From positions 52,435 to 116,434 of the forward strand of contig JAAESM010000061.1 in the NCBI GenBank assembly GCA_024229395.1: a stretch of 64,000 bases of DNA, in the 5' to 3' direction. The translations under genes were made by a program, and so were the position numbers. This stretch comes from Planctomycetota bacterium (GTDB taxonomy: Bacteria > Planctomycetota > UBA1135). The notes under the pieces were generated by a model. The model had not been told where the DNA came from. It searched no databases and saw only the letters and a list, made by a program, of their open reading frames with translations. This document shows positions 8,634 to 17,435 of this stretch, one piece after another. Numbering within the stretch: the stretch's first letter is position 1; the number at the start of each line of letters is the position of its first letter.

Positions 8634-8669
8634 ACTTTGCGCCCGGCAAAGTACTTTGTGTGGCAAAGT
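8634..8669. promoter_or_regulatory. Operator: tandem inverted repeats around CAAAGTACTTTG
   Basis: A perfect 12-base palindrome CAAAGTACTTTG (8647-8658) is flanked by one more half-site on each side: ACTTTG at 8634-8639 and CAAAGT at 8664-8669. This gives two overlapping inverted repeats with arms ACTTTG/CAAAGT. It begins five bases upstream of the ATG at 8628 of the winged-helix regulator, where a bound dimer pair would block transcription. That the regulator binds it is inference from position and symmetry. Confidence 0.6.
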
Positions 8670-8727
8670 CCGGCAGAAATCTAGAGCTGAAACAGGGGTA
8701 GAGAGGCTTTTTAGCATTAGCTTCGGC

Positions 8728-10146
8728 TTACAGGTAGCGCAGCCACAGGTAGACCGCGGCGATCGCCACCGACATCAGCATCATTGGGAAGGCCGTCTTC
8801 AAGAAGGTCACGAAGCGAATCGGATGACCTGCGCGTTCGGCAAAACCTGCAACAATCAAGTTGGCACTAGCACCAATCAGGCTGCCGTTACCACCAAGAC
8901 AGGCGCCCAGCGATAGGGACCACCAAACTGCATGCTCTTGGGCATAGCTGAGGCCAACACCACTTTCCTTCAACTGCTCGAAGGTCTCTTGCAGCGTTGG
9001 GATCATCGTGGCCACGAAGGGAATGTTGTCGACCACCGCACTGGCCACCGCCGAGATCCACAGCACTGCCATGGCCAAGGTCGAGGTGACTTCCGTGGCG
9101 TCGGCTGCGCCTTCGGTCAGCGCCAGCACTTGGCCGGCCAAGAGTTCCAGGCCACCGGCATTCTCGAGAGCACCGACAATCACGAACAGACCGACGAAGA
9201 AGAAGATCGTGACCCATTCGACCTCTCCGGCCGTGTGGTGCACGCTCTTGTCCTGTTCCTCAGCGTTGTTCTTCAAGTTATCCAAGAGCAGCAACAGAGC
9301 TGCTCCAGTCATGGCGACGGTTGCCGGCTCCAATCCCATCGGGTGACCAGCAACAAAGCCGATCAGAACCAAGGACAAGACAAACAGCGACTTTTTCAGC
9401 AGCGGCACATCCTTGATGGCGTCGGCCTCGTGGAAACGCATCACACGTTCGCGGGCTCGATCGGTTGCCTTCAGCTTGCGCCCCCAGATCAACCAGATCG
9501 GGAATAGCGTGGCAATGAAGACCACCGGCACGACCGGCGCGACGTGGACCAGGAAGTCGTTGAAGGTGATGGACTCGACCAACGAACCGATCAGGATGTT
9601 GGGAGGGTCACCGATCAGGGTTGCGGTACCGCCGATATTCGAGAACACAATCTCCGCGAACAGGAAGGGGTAGGGCTTGATATTGAGCTCTTCCGTGATC
9701 AGCAAGGTCACCGGTGCGATCAGCAGGACGGTGGTCACGTTGTCGAGCAGGGCCGAAAGGATCGCCGTGACCAACGAAAGCATGACCAGGATGCCCCACG
9801 GGCTGGCTTTCACCTTCTTCGCCGACCAAATCGCCAGATATTGGAAGACACCGCTGCGACGCGTGATCGCCACAATCATCATCATGCCGCACAACAGGCC
9901 GAGGGTGTTCCAGTCGATGGCGTTGATCGCCGCGTGCTGATCGAGCACCCCGAGCAGGATCATCAAGCCACCACCAAGCAGAGCAACCATGGCGCGGTTG
10001 TATTTCTCCGACATGATGACGGCATAGGAAGCCACGAACACGATCGCGGCCACCCACAAGGGGTTCATCCCGAAGATTACATGGGGCTCGCTGTGTGTAG
10101 CGGCAGCCCCGGCTCCATGTTGGAGCATGCTGAGGAGCAGATTCAT
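8728..10146 (-). CDS. nhaD: NhaD/ArsB-superfamily sodium:proton antiporter
   Basis: This 472-residue polytopic protein belongs to the ion transporter superfamily of NhaD and ArsB. Family landmarks are LLDNVTTVLLIAPVTLLI, the SNIGGTATLIGDPPNILIGS signature in the first half, and the pseudo-repeat VVDNIPFVATMIPTLQ and LGGNGSLIGASANLIVAG in the second half. The signature with GDPPN, and the Mrp antiporter operon upstream, favour Na+/H+ exchange over arsenite export. Between the two halves is a hydrophilic linker. A CBS-domain gene ends up three bases upstream on the same strand and is probably co-transcribed. Confidence 0.85.
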   Translation of the reverse strand: MNLLLSMLQHGAGAAATHSEPHVIFGMNPLWVAAIVFVASYAVIMSEKYNRAMVALLGGGLMILLGVLDQHAAINAIDWNTLGLLCGMMMIVAITRRSGVFQYLAIWSAKKVKASPWGILVMLSLVTAILSALLDNVTTVLLIAPVTLLITEELNIKPYPFLFAEIVFSNIGGTATLIGDPPNILIGSLVESITFNDFLVHVAPVVPVVFIATLFPIWLIWGRKLKATDRARERVMRFHEADAIKDVPLLKKSLFVLSLVLIGFVAGHPMGLEPATVAMTGAALLLLLDNLKNNAEEQDKSVHHTAGEVEWVTIFFFVGLFVIVGALENAGGLELLAGQVLALTEGAADATEVTSTLAMAVLWISAVASAVVDNIPFVATMIPTLQETFEQLKESGVGLSYAQEHAVWWSLSLGACLGGNGSLIGASANLIVAGFAERAGHPIRFVTFLKTAFPMMLMSVAIAAVYLWLRYL

Positions 10147-10149
10147 GGC

Positions 10150-10611
10150 TTACTGTCCGTCTGACAAGTGGTCTAGCACATCCCAGTAGCTCACGATGCC
10201 AACCAAGATGCGGGTGTCGGGGTCGACAACGGCAATGTTGTCTTGGGTCTTGGCGAGGGCCAAGACGGTCCGAGTGAGGGAATCATTGGGGTGCAACGAG
10301 GGCACCGACTTGTAGACATGCTCGCGGACGGGTTGGTCCCAGACCTTGGCCAAGCGCCGACGCAGGTCATCCATGTTGTCGTCCATGAAGCTGATGTCGG
10401 TCATTGGACCTTCGCGGGCGATCAAACTACCCATAGGGGACGACAGCTCTAGCACAGTATGCACGCCGAACTGTCCGAGAAAGCGACCTTCATCGCTGAC
10501 CACAGGGACCGAACGGAAGTGGTTTTTGCACAAAAGTTCGATGGTGGCCCCGACCTTGGTATCCGCGGATACGGTGGTCAGGTTGGTATTCATGATGGAT
10601 GAACAAGTCAT
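10150..10611 (-). CDS. CBS-domain pair protein
   Basis: The 153 residues hold two CBS motifs (about 5-60 and 90-148) and nothing else: the first around IMNTNLTTVSADTKVGATIELL, the second around LHPNDSLTRTVLAL and RILVGIVSYWDVLDHL. CBS pairs bind adenine nucleotides or similar ligands and often gate transporters. Its position directly upstream of the NhaD-like gene, with a three-base gap, suggests that it regulates that antiporter. The start could also be the ATG at residue 7. Confidence 0.82.
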   Translation of the reverse strand: MTCSSIMNTNLTTVSADTKVGATIELLCKNHFRSVPVVSDEGRFLGQFGVHTVLELSSPMGSLIAREGPMTDISFMDDNMDDLRRRLAKVWDQPVREHVYKSVPSLHPNDSLTRTVLALAKTQDNIAVVDPDTRILVGIVSYWDVLDHLSDGQ

Positions 10612-10707
10612 GATCTAGCTCCCATTTGGGCCGGAATGATAAATGATTACCAACAGGTCCGCAATAGCCGATTTGAATCGACTAGGGCTTAGGAAGCCCT
10701 GGTCCCA

Positions 10708-12402
10708 TCAAACATAGTACATCAGCAGGGTGGAGCCCAGGAGGACCGCGACCCAGAACACCATGCTGCCAGTCGGCCAGCTGCGTGCCAGCACTCCTTC
10801 GGAGCGGTGGTGGCGTGCGAGTCCTAGAACCCCGCGGCCCATCAGCTTGAGGACGGCCTTGCGGAAGGCCTGATCGACGCTCATCACGAAACGGAAACTC
10901 TGGCGAATCAGCGTTGGCGCGAAGCGTCGGTAAACCCATTGCGCATCGAGGTGGGTCGAGCGCAGTTCCGGCGGATAGATCTTGTAGAGCTTGAGGCTCA
11001 GGAAGGCCAACGCCGAGAAGGCTAGCAGCTGCATCTGCGAAAGAATGTGGCTGGCATCGTAAGGGCTGTAATCGGTGCTGTAGGGGAGCAGCGAATAGAG
11101 GGTGGCGGGGAAGCAACCAATGCCGATGCACAAGCTTGCCGCGATCGTCATGGCGACGAGCATGTTCTTCGGCGGTTCATGCGCAGTCTCGATGTGTTTG
11201 GAGTTGTGACCGAAGAATGCGAAGAACGGGATCTTGATACCGGCGTGGTGGAAGACACCGGCGGCCGCGAACAGCAGGCCCAGCCAGACCCATTCATAAC
11301 CTTCTTCCAGCACCGCGGTGACAATCATCGACTTAGAGACGAAACCGTTGAACAACGGGAAGGCCGAGATCGACGCCGCGCCGATCATGCACAAGATCGC
11401 CGTCTTCGGCATCTTCTTGTAGAGGCCGCCGAGCTCCGAGCCGCGCATCTCGCCGGTGACATGCAGGACCGCACCCATGCTCATCATTAGCAAGCCCTTG
11501 AACAGCACATCGTTGAAGGCGTGAGCCACAGCGCCGTTGAGCGCAAGTTCGGTACCGATGCCGATACCGACCACCATGAATCCCAACTGGTTGATCAAGC
11601 TGTAGGCCAGCACGCGGCGCAAGTCGTTAGCGATCACCGCGTAGAAGATCGGGAAGCAGGCCATGGTCACGCCGATGTAGATCAGCTGTTCGGTGCCGGC
11701 ATAACCGCGCGCGAGCGAGTAGATCGCGACCTTGGTGGTGAAGGCACTGAGGAAGACCGTGCCACTAGGCGTGGCTTCTGGATAGGAGTCCGTGAGCCAG
11801 TTGTGCATCAGCGGGAAACTCGCCTTGATGCCGAAGGCCACGAAGATGATCTTGCCGGCCATCGACTCGAGCCCGATGTGGTTGAAGTCAAGACCATTGC
11901 CGCCATGTGCCCAGGCGATGGTGCCGGCCAGCAGTAACACACCAGAGAACACCTGCACCAGCAAGTAACGAATGCCGGCGCCGAGCGATCGGCCGCTGCG
12001 GCGTGCGAACACCAGGATCGACGAGGTGATCGCCAACCCTTCCCAATAGAGGAATAAGGCCAATAAATCGCCGGCAAAGACAGCACCAACCGCACATGCG
12101 GCATAGGCCAAGGAAGCCACCAGTTGCGGCGTATCCTTCAGATGCAGCGAGTAGACCACGCCGATAAAGGCGGCGAGGTGGAAGAGATAGCCGAACAGGA
12201 CCGACAGGCTGTCGACGCGCACCGGCGTGAGCTCTTTGCCGAATAGCGTGGTCTCGAAGTTCTGCCCGGGCGTTAGCGTGTAGACCAAATAAGCACCGAC
12301 GATCGGTGCGGCCAACATCAAGATTGCGCGTAGCTTGCCGCGGGTGATTCCAGCCAGCAAGGCACCGAGGAACAGGGGCAGAGTGACGGCGACTTCAGGC
12401 AT
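10708..12402 (-). CDS. Mrp antiporter-type subunit (NuoL/M-like), third copy
   Basis: The protein has about 14 membrane spans and belongs to the proton-translocating antiporter-like family of NuoL/M/N and MrpA/D. The two key charged residues are present: Glu in LFLYWEGLAITSS and Lys in GIKASFPLMHNWL, with a second Lys in the TTKVAIYSLARG helix. About 100 C-terminal residues after the core contain charged and amphipathic sequence before one last span (MVFWVAVLLGSTLLMYYV). The ATG at 12402 is chosen because GGAG lies seven bases upstream; an ATG directly before it (12405) is equally possible. The start overlaps the end of the small membrane protein gene. It is the last gene of the Mrp operon. 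Confidence 0.85.
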   Translation of the reverse strand: MPEVAVTLPLFLGALLAGITRGKLRAILMLAAPIVGAYLVYTLTPGQNFETTLFGKELTPVRVDSLSVLFGYLFHLAAFIGVVYSLHLKDTPQLVASLAYAACAVGAVFAGDLLALFLYWEGLAITSSILVFARRSGRSLGAGIRYLLVQVFSGVLLLAGTIAWAHGGNGLDFNHIGLESMAGKIIFVAFGIKASFPLMHNWLTDSYPEATPSGTVFLSAFTTKVAIYSLARGYAGTEQLIYIGVTMACFPIFYAVIANDLRRVLAYSLINQLGFMVVGIGIGTELALNGAVAHAFNDVLFKGLLMMSMGAVLHVTGEMRGSELGGLYKKMPKTAILCMIGAASISAFPLFNGFVSKSMIVTAVLEEGYEWVWLGLLFAAAGVFHHAGIKIPFFAFFGHNSKHIETAHEPPKNMLVAMTIAASLCIGIGCFPATLYSLLPYSTDYSPYDASHILSQMQLLAFSALAFLSLKLYKIYPPELRSTHLDAQWVYRRFAPTLIRQSFRFVMSVDQAFRKAVLKLMGRGVLGLARHHRSEGVLARSWPTGSMVFWVAVLLGSTLLMYYV

Positions 12403-12715
12403 CATGATGCTCCTGGTTGCCGTCGTCATCGAATGGATCGGCGTCGGGGTATGGGTCGTAGTAGTTTTCGCTGCGCATGACTAACTTGCGCAGTTCCTTC
12501 GCCAACAGCACCAGCACCACGCAGGAAACGAATCCGTAGAGGGGGTAGAAAGCGAAGATGTGTTCCCACGGGTGCACCGAGTGACGGTGGATGATGAGGT
12601 CCAGGATCACCAGGATGACGCACAAGACTAGCAAGCCGCGGATGACCAGCTTGACGTTCTTGGGGTTATCGAACAGGTAGATCTTACTGCCTGTGTCTTT
12701 GCGCTCTTCACTCAT
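12395..12715 (-). CDS. Small two-span membrane protein in the Mrp operon
   Basis: The 106-residue product has a basic N-terminus (MSEERKDTGSK), two hydrophobic segments (LLVLCVILVILDLII and FYPLYGFVSCVVLVLLA) separated by HRHSVHPWEHIFAFYP, then a short Asp-rich tail (PYPDADPFDD). No established Mrp subunit is recognised in it. Its start overlaps the previous gene by four bases and its end overlaps the next, so it is embedded in the operon and probably is an accessory subunit of the complex. The ATG at 12715 is used; a longer frame upstream is only an out-of-frame reading of the previous gene. Confidence 0.78.
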   Translation of the reverse strand: MSEERKDTGSKIYLFDNPKNVKLVIRGLLVLCVILVILDLIIHRHSVHPWEHIFAFYPLYGFVSCVVLVLLAKELRKLVMRSENYYDPYPDADPFDDDGNQEHHDA

Positions 12716-14214
12716 CGGGCGACCTCCTGGGCAAGTGCAAACAACCCATCTGGGAAGATGAACAATGCGATACAACCGACTGCGGTCACGCCGATCGCGA
12801 TCAAGCACGCGGTTGGCGCTTCATCGATCTCAACCTCTTCAGAATGGTCGCGGGCGTCGGGGTGGAGGCACGGACTGTTCTCATAGCCTTCCTTGTCGCA
12901 GGCGAAAAAGGCGCGCGCAGGAATGACCAGCAGGTAAGCAATGTTGAGCAGCGAACTGATCATTAACACGGCCATCAACACCCACGCGCCGGCATCCAGT
13001 GTGCCTTGGATTAGCATCCACTTACTCCAAGTTCCGCCCATGGGCGGCAAGCCGATGATCGACAGTGCGCCGATCGTGAATGCGGCCATGGTCAACGGCA
13101 TGCGTTTGCCGATGCCATCCAGTTGGCTGACCTTCTTGCGGTGCGTGGCGACCAGGATGGCGCCGGCGCAGAAGAACAAGGTGATCTTGCCGAAGGCGTG
13201 CATGGCAATGTGCATGCTGCCGCCGATCACACCAGCGGAGGTGCCGATCATGGCGCCGAGCACGATGTATGCAAGCTGACTGATGGTCGAATAGGCCAAC
13301 CGCGCCTTGAGGTTGTCCTTGCTCATGGCGATGACCGAGGCCACCAGGATCGTGAATGCGGCCACGTAGGAAAGGAAGTGCGCGCCTTTGAGGTCGGCGA
13401 TGGAGTCGATGCCGAAGATATAGACCGCAACCTTCAAGACCGTGAAGACACCTGCTTTCACGACTGCAACTGCGTGCAGCAAGGCCGACACTGGAGTGGG
13501 GGCCACCATTGCGGCGGGCAACCAACGATGGAAGGGCATCAATGCCGCCTTGCCGGTGCCGAAGATGAACAACAACAGCAACACGCTCATGACGCCCTGG
13601 TCGGTGCCCTCTGGAAAGACTCCGCCGCGGGTGAAATCGAGAGTGCCGGTAATCGAGTAAGTCCAGATGGTGGCGAGCAACATCAGCGCCACCGAAGTGC
13701 CCATCAGGATTCCCAGATAGATGCGGCCAGCGCGTTTGGCATCTGGCGTGCCGGCGTGCGTGACCAACGGGAAGGTTGCCAAAGTCAGCAGCTCGTAGAA
13801 CACGAACAACGTGAGCATGTTGGCGGCCATCGCGATACCAATGGTGGCGGTGATCGAAAGTGCGAAGCAGGCGAAGAAGCGCGTTTGATTGCTCTCGCCG
13901 TGGCCGCGCATGTAGCCGATCGAATAAATCGCTGTGACCGGCCACAGGAAGCTGGCGATTAACGCGAACAAGATGCCGAGTGGTTCCGGCGACAGCGCCA
14001 GGGTTAATCCTGGAAAGGGTTCGGCTAACACCAGCAATGGCGGGTTGTCCCACGACATCTTGGCGGCCAAAGTGACCACCATCGCGAACAGCACACCACC
14101 AAACACCAAGGTCACGCCTTCGCGCACATTGGGGTTACGCCTGGTGGCCACGATGCACACCGCGCACAGCAAAGGCACGAACATCAGCAGCTGCAGGATC
14201 GCTTCCGCGCTCAT
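12712..14214 (-). CDS. Mrp antiporter-type subunit (MrpD/NuoM-like), second copy
   Basis: 500 residues, about 14 membrane spans, antiporter-like family. The conserved Glu is in FVFYELLTLATFP, the conserved Lys in GTGKAALMPFHRWLP, and a second Lys lies in the AVVKAGVFTVLKVAVYIFG helix. The P-x-P-V-S-A-L-L-H motif resembles NuoM and Mbh/MrpD proteins. A hydrophilic loop with several acidic residues (about 445-470) precedes the last span. Four-base overlaps with the genes on both sides show tight translational coupling. Confidence 0.88.
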   Translation of the reverse strand: MSAEAILQLLMFVPLLCAVCIVATRRNPNVREGVTLVFGGVLFAMVVTLAAKMSWDNPPLLVLAEPFPGLTLALSPEPLGILFALIASFLWPVTAIYSIGYMRGHGESNQTRFFACFALSITATIGIAMAANMLTLFVFYELLTLATFPLVTHAGTPDAKRAGRIYLGILMGTSVALMLLATIWTYSITGTLDFTRGGVFPEGTDQGVMSVLLLLFIFGTGKAALMPFHRWLPAAMVAPTPVSALLHAVAVVKAGVFTVLKVAVYIFGIDSIADLKGAHFLSYVAAFTILVASVIAMSKDNLKARLAYSTISQLAYIVLGAMIGTSAGVIGGSMHIAMHAFGKITLFFCAGAILVATHRKKVSQLDGIGKRMPLTMAAFTIGALSIIGLPPMGGTWSKWMLIQGTLDAGAWVLMAVLMISSLLNIAYLLVIPARAFFACDKEGYENSPCLHPDARDHSEEVEIDEAPTACLIAIGVTAVGCIALFIFPDGLFALAQEVAR

Positions 14215-15713
14215 TGCGCCACCTCAACTGTGGTTTGGGCTGTGGGCAGCAAGTCCATGACCGCGCGCTCGGCAAGGCCGTAACTGAAGTCTGTGTGCAA
14301 GCCGAAGTAGATATTGGCAATGACCAGGATCCAGATCGGGATCAGCATCTCGATCGGGGCCTCACGCACCTCTACACCCTCTTTCGGTGTGCCGAAGTAA
14401 GCGGACTCGAGAATCCGGCCAACGTAGATCAAGGCTAGGAAGGAGCCGAACAGAATCAGCGCCGCCAATGGCCACAAACCTTGCTCCAAAGTTCCAAGCA
14501 CCAAGAACCACTTACTGACGAATCCGGCGGTGCCAGGAATGCCAATCAAACTCAAACCGGCGATCGCGATCGCGGCCATAGTGAATGGCATGCGTTTGCC
14601 TAATCCGGCAAAGTCTTCGATGCGGCTCGACCCGATGCGGAAGGCGATCGCACCGAGTGCCATGAACAAGGCACCTTTCATCATGGCGTGGTTGAATAAG
14701 TGCAGGACCGCCGCACTCAAGCCAATCTGTGAAGCTAGGCCAATGCCAAGCGCGATGTAGCCGATTTGCGCCACACTGGAATAAGCCAGCATGCGCTTGA
14801 CGTTCTTCTGGAATACTGCAACCAATGATGCCGATAGGATCGCGGCCAGACCGAGCGCGATCAGGATCATGTCGAGCGGCATGGCACCGAGTGCGAAGCC
14901 AGCGCCGAAGATGCCGAGCAGGAAACGCAACAGCGAATAGATCGCGACCTTGGTGGCAGTCGCGGCCAAGAACGCACTGACCGCCGATGGGGCGTAGGCG
15001 TAGGCATTCGGCAACCACAGGTGCAGTGGAAACAACGCCAATTTAAGGCCGAAGCCCACCGTCAAGAAGGCAAAACCAGCACGGATGGTGTTGGTGTCGG
15101 AGACTGCCGGCAGGCGCTCTGCCAGGTCATCCATATTCAAGGTGCCGGTCATCATGTAAAGAAAACCGATGCCGATCAGGATGAAGGTAGCACCGATCGA
15201 GCCCATGATCAGGTACTGGAACGCTGCGTTCAGTGCGCGGCGGTCGCGGCCCATGCTAATCAAGGCATAGGATGACAGCGACGAGATCTCCAGGAACACG
15301 AAGACGTTGAAGGCGTCGCCGGTGATGGTCATACCGGCCAAGCCGGTGAAGCAAAGCAGGAAAGCCGCGTAGAAAATCGACTTGCGGCGTTCGGGAATCT
15401 CACTCTTGATGCTGCGGCGTCCGAAGGTGAGGACCAAAGCCGCAATGGCAGTAACGATCAGCAACACGAAGCCACCGAGCACATCGACGCGATACTCAAT
15501 GCCCCATGGAGGTTCCCAGCCGCCAAGGTAGTAACGCACGGTGCCATTGGCGAGCACATCCTTGAGCAGGAAGCACGAGACCAAGAAGCTGGACCAAGTC
15601 GCTGCTAAGGCCAAAGCCCAGGCGGTGCGGCCTTTCGTGAACAATGAAGCCAATGGGGCCACGAGCAGCGGAATCAGCACCACCAGAATCGGGAAGTGGT
15701 CGCTGAAGCTCAT
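14211..15713 (-). CDS. mrpD: Na+/H+ antiporter subunit MrpD
   Basis: Of the three antiporter-type proteins in this operon, this one directly follows mrpC, the canonical place of MrpD. The 500-residue protein has the conserved Glu in FVFLEISSLSSYAL and Lys in GLKLALFPLHLWLPNAY, the APSAVSAFLAATATKVAIYSLLRF helix and about 14 spans. MrpD and MrpA-type subunits carry the cation and proton paths of the complex, which exports Na+ in exchange for H+. The start overlaps the end of mrpC by four bases. Confidence 0.9.
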   Translation of the reverse strand: MSFSDHFPILVVLIPLLVAPLASLFTKGRTAWALALAATWSSFLVSCFLLKDVLANGTVRYYLGGWEPPWGIEYRVDVLGGFVLLIVTAIAALVLTFGRRSIKSEIPERRKSIFYAAFLLCFTGLAGMTITGDAFNVFVFLEISSLSSYALISMGRDRRALNAAFQYLIMGSIGATFILIGIGFLYMMTGTLNMDDLAERLPAVSDTNTIRAGFAFLTVGFGLKLALFPLHLWLPNAYAYAPSAVSAFLAATATKVAIYSLLRFLLGIFGAGFALGAMPLDMILIALGLAAILSASLVAVFQKNVKRMLAYSSVAQIGYIALGIGLASQIGLSAAVLHLFNHAMMKGALFMALGAIAFRIGSSRIEDFAGLGKRMPFTMAAIAIAGLSLIGIPGTAGFVSKWFLVLGTLEQGLWPLAALILFGSFLALIYVGRILESAYFGTPKEGVEVREAPIEMLIPIWILVIANIYFGLHTDFSYGLAERAVMDLLPTAQTTVEVAQ

Positions 15714-16072
15714 AGCCCACTCTCCTGGATGGTGTCGAGTTCGTTATCCAACTCTTGAATGTCGTCTTCTTCGACGCTGCCGTAGGCCTCGTTAATGCGC
15801 ACGACCAACGACAAACCCACCGCAGTGGTGGCCACGCCGACCACGATCGCCGTCAGCATAAGCACGTGCGGCACCGGGTTGGAGTAGGCCTCGACGCCTT
15901 CGGTCACGATCGGTGCACTGCCGCCTTCGACTTTGCCCATCGAGATGTAGAGGATGAACACCGACGTCTGGAACATGCCCAAACCGATGATCTTCTTGAC
16001 CAAGTTGCCTTGCGCAATGACCACGTAGAAACCGGCCATCATCAAGAACACCGCGAGCCAATAGTTGTACAT
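15710..16072 (-). CDS. mrpC: Na+/H+ antiporter subunit MrpC (NuoK-like)
   Basis: The 120-residue protein has the three NuoK-type spans, with the family sequence LIVK-like NLVKKIIGLGMFQTSVFILY and the PHVLMLTAIVVGVATTAVGLSLVVRI segment. An acidic tail (EEDDIQELDNELD) follows. It overlaps mrpD by four bases and starts two bases after the end of the mrpB fusion gene. Confidence 0.92.
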   Translation of the reverse strand: MYNYWLAVFLMMAGFYVVIAQGNLVKKIIGLGMFQTSVFILYISMGKVEGGSAPIVTEGVEAYSNPVPHVLMLTAIVVGVATTAVGLSLVVRINEAYGSVEEDDIQELDNELDTIQESGL

Positions 16073-16074
16073 TG

Positions 16075-17055
16075 CTAGCTCACTTGATGGGGCCTGCGCA
16101 TTCCGGAGAAGGCGTAAAAGATGGTCAAGATGACCGCGAAGACTGTGGTGCCGACACCCAGTTCGATCAGCAGGATCCCTAGGTGTTGGCCGTGCACTGG
16201 ATCATGGGCGAGTGCGTTGTAATCCAGGAATGGAGCGCCAAGGAACATGCTCACCACACCGGTTCCGGCGTAGAGGAAAATGCCGGCGGCGGCTAAGCGC
16301 CCGAGCCAATGCGGTGGCATGACCCGACGTACATCCGCTTCGCCGAACACCAAATCGTAGATCACGAAAGCCGTGGCGAAGATCACACCTGCTTGGAATC
16401 CACCGCCGGCGCCGTAGTCGCCATGGAACTGTACATAGAGTGCGTACAGCATGATGAAGGCGATCAACACCTTGACCACCACGCGCAGGACCAGCGTATC
16501 GCCGATCGCAAGGCGTCCGGGGCGGGTGTTCTGGCCTTCGCGAATGCCAAGTAGCAGCAACACCGCCAAGCCCGCAGTGAAGATCACAGTGGTTTCACCC
16601 AAGGTGTCATAACCGCGGTAACTGGCCAGCACCGAAGTGACCATGTTCGGCACACCCACTTCGGTGGGTGAATCTTGAATGAAACGCGGTGCCATATGTT
16701 GATGCACCGGCGCCATTGGATCGCCGAATTGCGGCGCGTCCATCAGGCCGTAGATCAAGGCGGCGCCAGTGATTCCAACCACCAATAAGGGCAGGATGGG
16801 ATTGCGTCGGCGCGCGGCTTCGTATCGTTTGGTCAGCCGCAAAGTGCTGAGCATGAGCACGGTCGAGATGCCAGCGCCCACGGCTGCTTCGGTGAAAGCC
16901 ACATCTACGGCATCCAGGTCCATGAACAAGACAGCGGTCAGGAAGCTGTAGATTCCGAACAGCATGACCACCGCGAAGAGGTCATTCTTGCGGATGGCGA
17001 CCAAGGCTACAACCACCAAGCATGCCAGCAGGACGAGGTTGATCAGCTGCTCGAT
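16075..17055 (-). CDS. mrpB: Fused MrpA C-terminal (DUF4040/MbhE) and MrpB subunit
   Basis: The first 75 residues are the DUF4040/MbhD module (AVVMLFGIYSFLTAVLFMDLDAVDVAFTEAAVGAG), followed by an MbhE-like segment (about 85-175) and an MnhB domain (about 195-320: LRVVVKVLIAFIMLYALYVQFHGD, GAGGGFQAGVIFATAFVIYDL). In classical Mrp operons the first two belong to the C-terminus of MrpA. Start choice: the first conventional start is a TTG at 17019, which would cut into the first helix. An ATC at 17055, seven bases after a perfect AGGAGG (17063-17068), gives an N-terminus (I/M-EQLINLVLLACLVVVALVA) of the family's usual length. I take that as the start. It overlaps the mrpG stop. Confidence 0.85.
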   Translation of the reverse strand: MEQLINLVLLACLVVVALVAIRKNDLFAVVMLFGIYSFLTAVLFMDLDAVDVAFTEAAVGAGISTVLMLSTLRLTKRYEAARRRNPILPLLVVGITGAALIYGLMDAPQFGDPMAPVHQHMAPRFIQDSPTEVGVPNMVTSVLASYRGYDTLGETTVIFTAGLAVLLLLGIREGQNTRPGRLAIGDTLVLRVVVKVLIAFIMLYALYVQFHGDYGAGGGFQAGVIFATAFVIYDLVFGEADVRRVMPPHWLGRLAAAGIFLYAGTGVVSMFLGAPFLDYNALAHDPVHGQHLGILLIELGVGTTVFAVILTIFYAFSGMRRPHQVS

Positions 17056-17435
17056 GGATCTTCCTCCTGATTTGCTTCCTCTTCTTTCGGACCGCCGTTT
17101 TCCAGTGGGGGAGTGGCCTTCGATTCGGAATCGTTGGACTCGAGCGGCGTTTGGCCATCATGCAGCGCGGCTTTGACCATGGCATGAGTGGCGGTTGGGT
17201 TGGTGGCCAACACGAACATGCCGACCATCAACAACTTGATGGTGTCCAAGGACCAGCCTGTTTGAAGCATGACGCCGCCGAGGATCAGTGGCGTGCCGAG
17301 CGTTTCAGTGACACTGGATGCATGCACACGCGAGAAGAAATCAGGCAGGCGCAGCAGACCGACGCCGCCGGAGATGCACAGGAAGCCGCCAGAAATAAGG
17401 CAAATCCAGCTCAGGATCTCGAGCACCATGCTCAT
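17043..17435 (-). CDS. mrpG: Na+/H+ antiporter subunit MrpG
   Basis: The first 90 residues are a typical MrpG/PhaG protein: three spans with GGVGLLRLPDFFSRVHASSVTETLGTPLIL, the family's signature region. The last 40 residues are a Glu/Ser/Pro-rich tail not present in short family members; it contains the AGGAGG that serves the next gene. The start overlaps the end of mrpF by four bases. Confidence 0.9.
   Translation of the reverse strand: MSMVLEILSWICLISGGFLCISGGVGLLRLPDFFSRVHASSVTETLGTPLILGGVMLQTGWSLDTIKLLMVGMFVLATNPTATHAMVKAALHDGQTPLESNDSESKATPPLENGGPKEEEANQEEDPSSS

Noticed and set aside
12716..12808. Longer start for the small Mrp-operon membrane protein
   Set aside because: The added residues are Arg/Cys-rich and out of frame over the preceding gene; ATG 12715 gives the four-base overlap typical of this operon.
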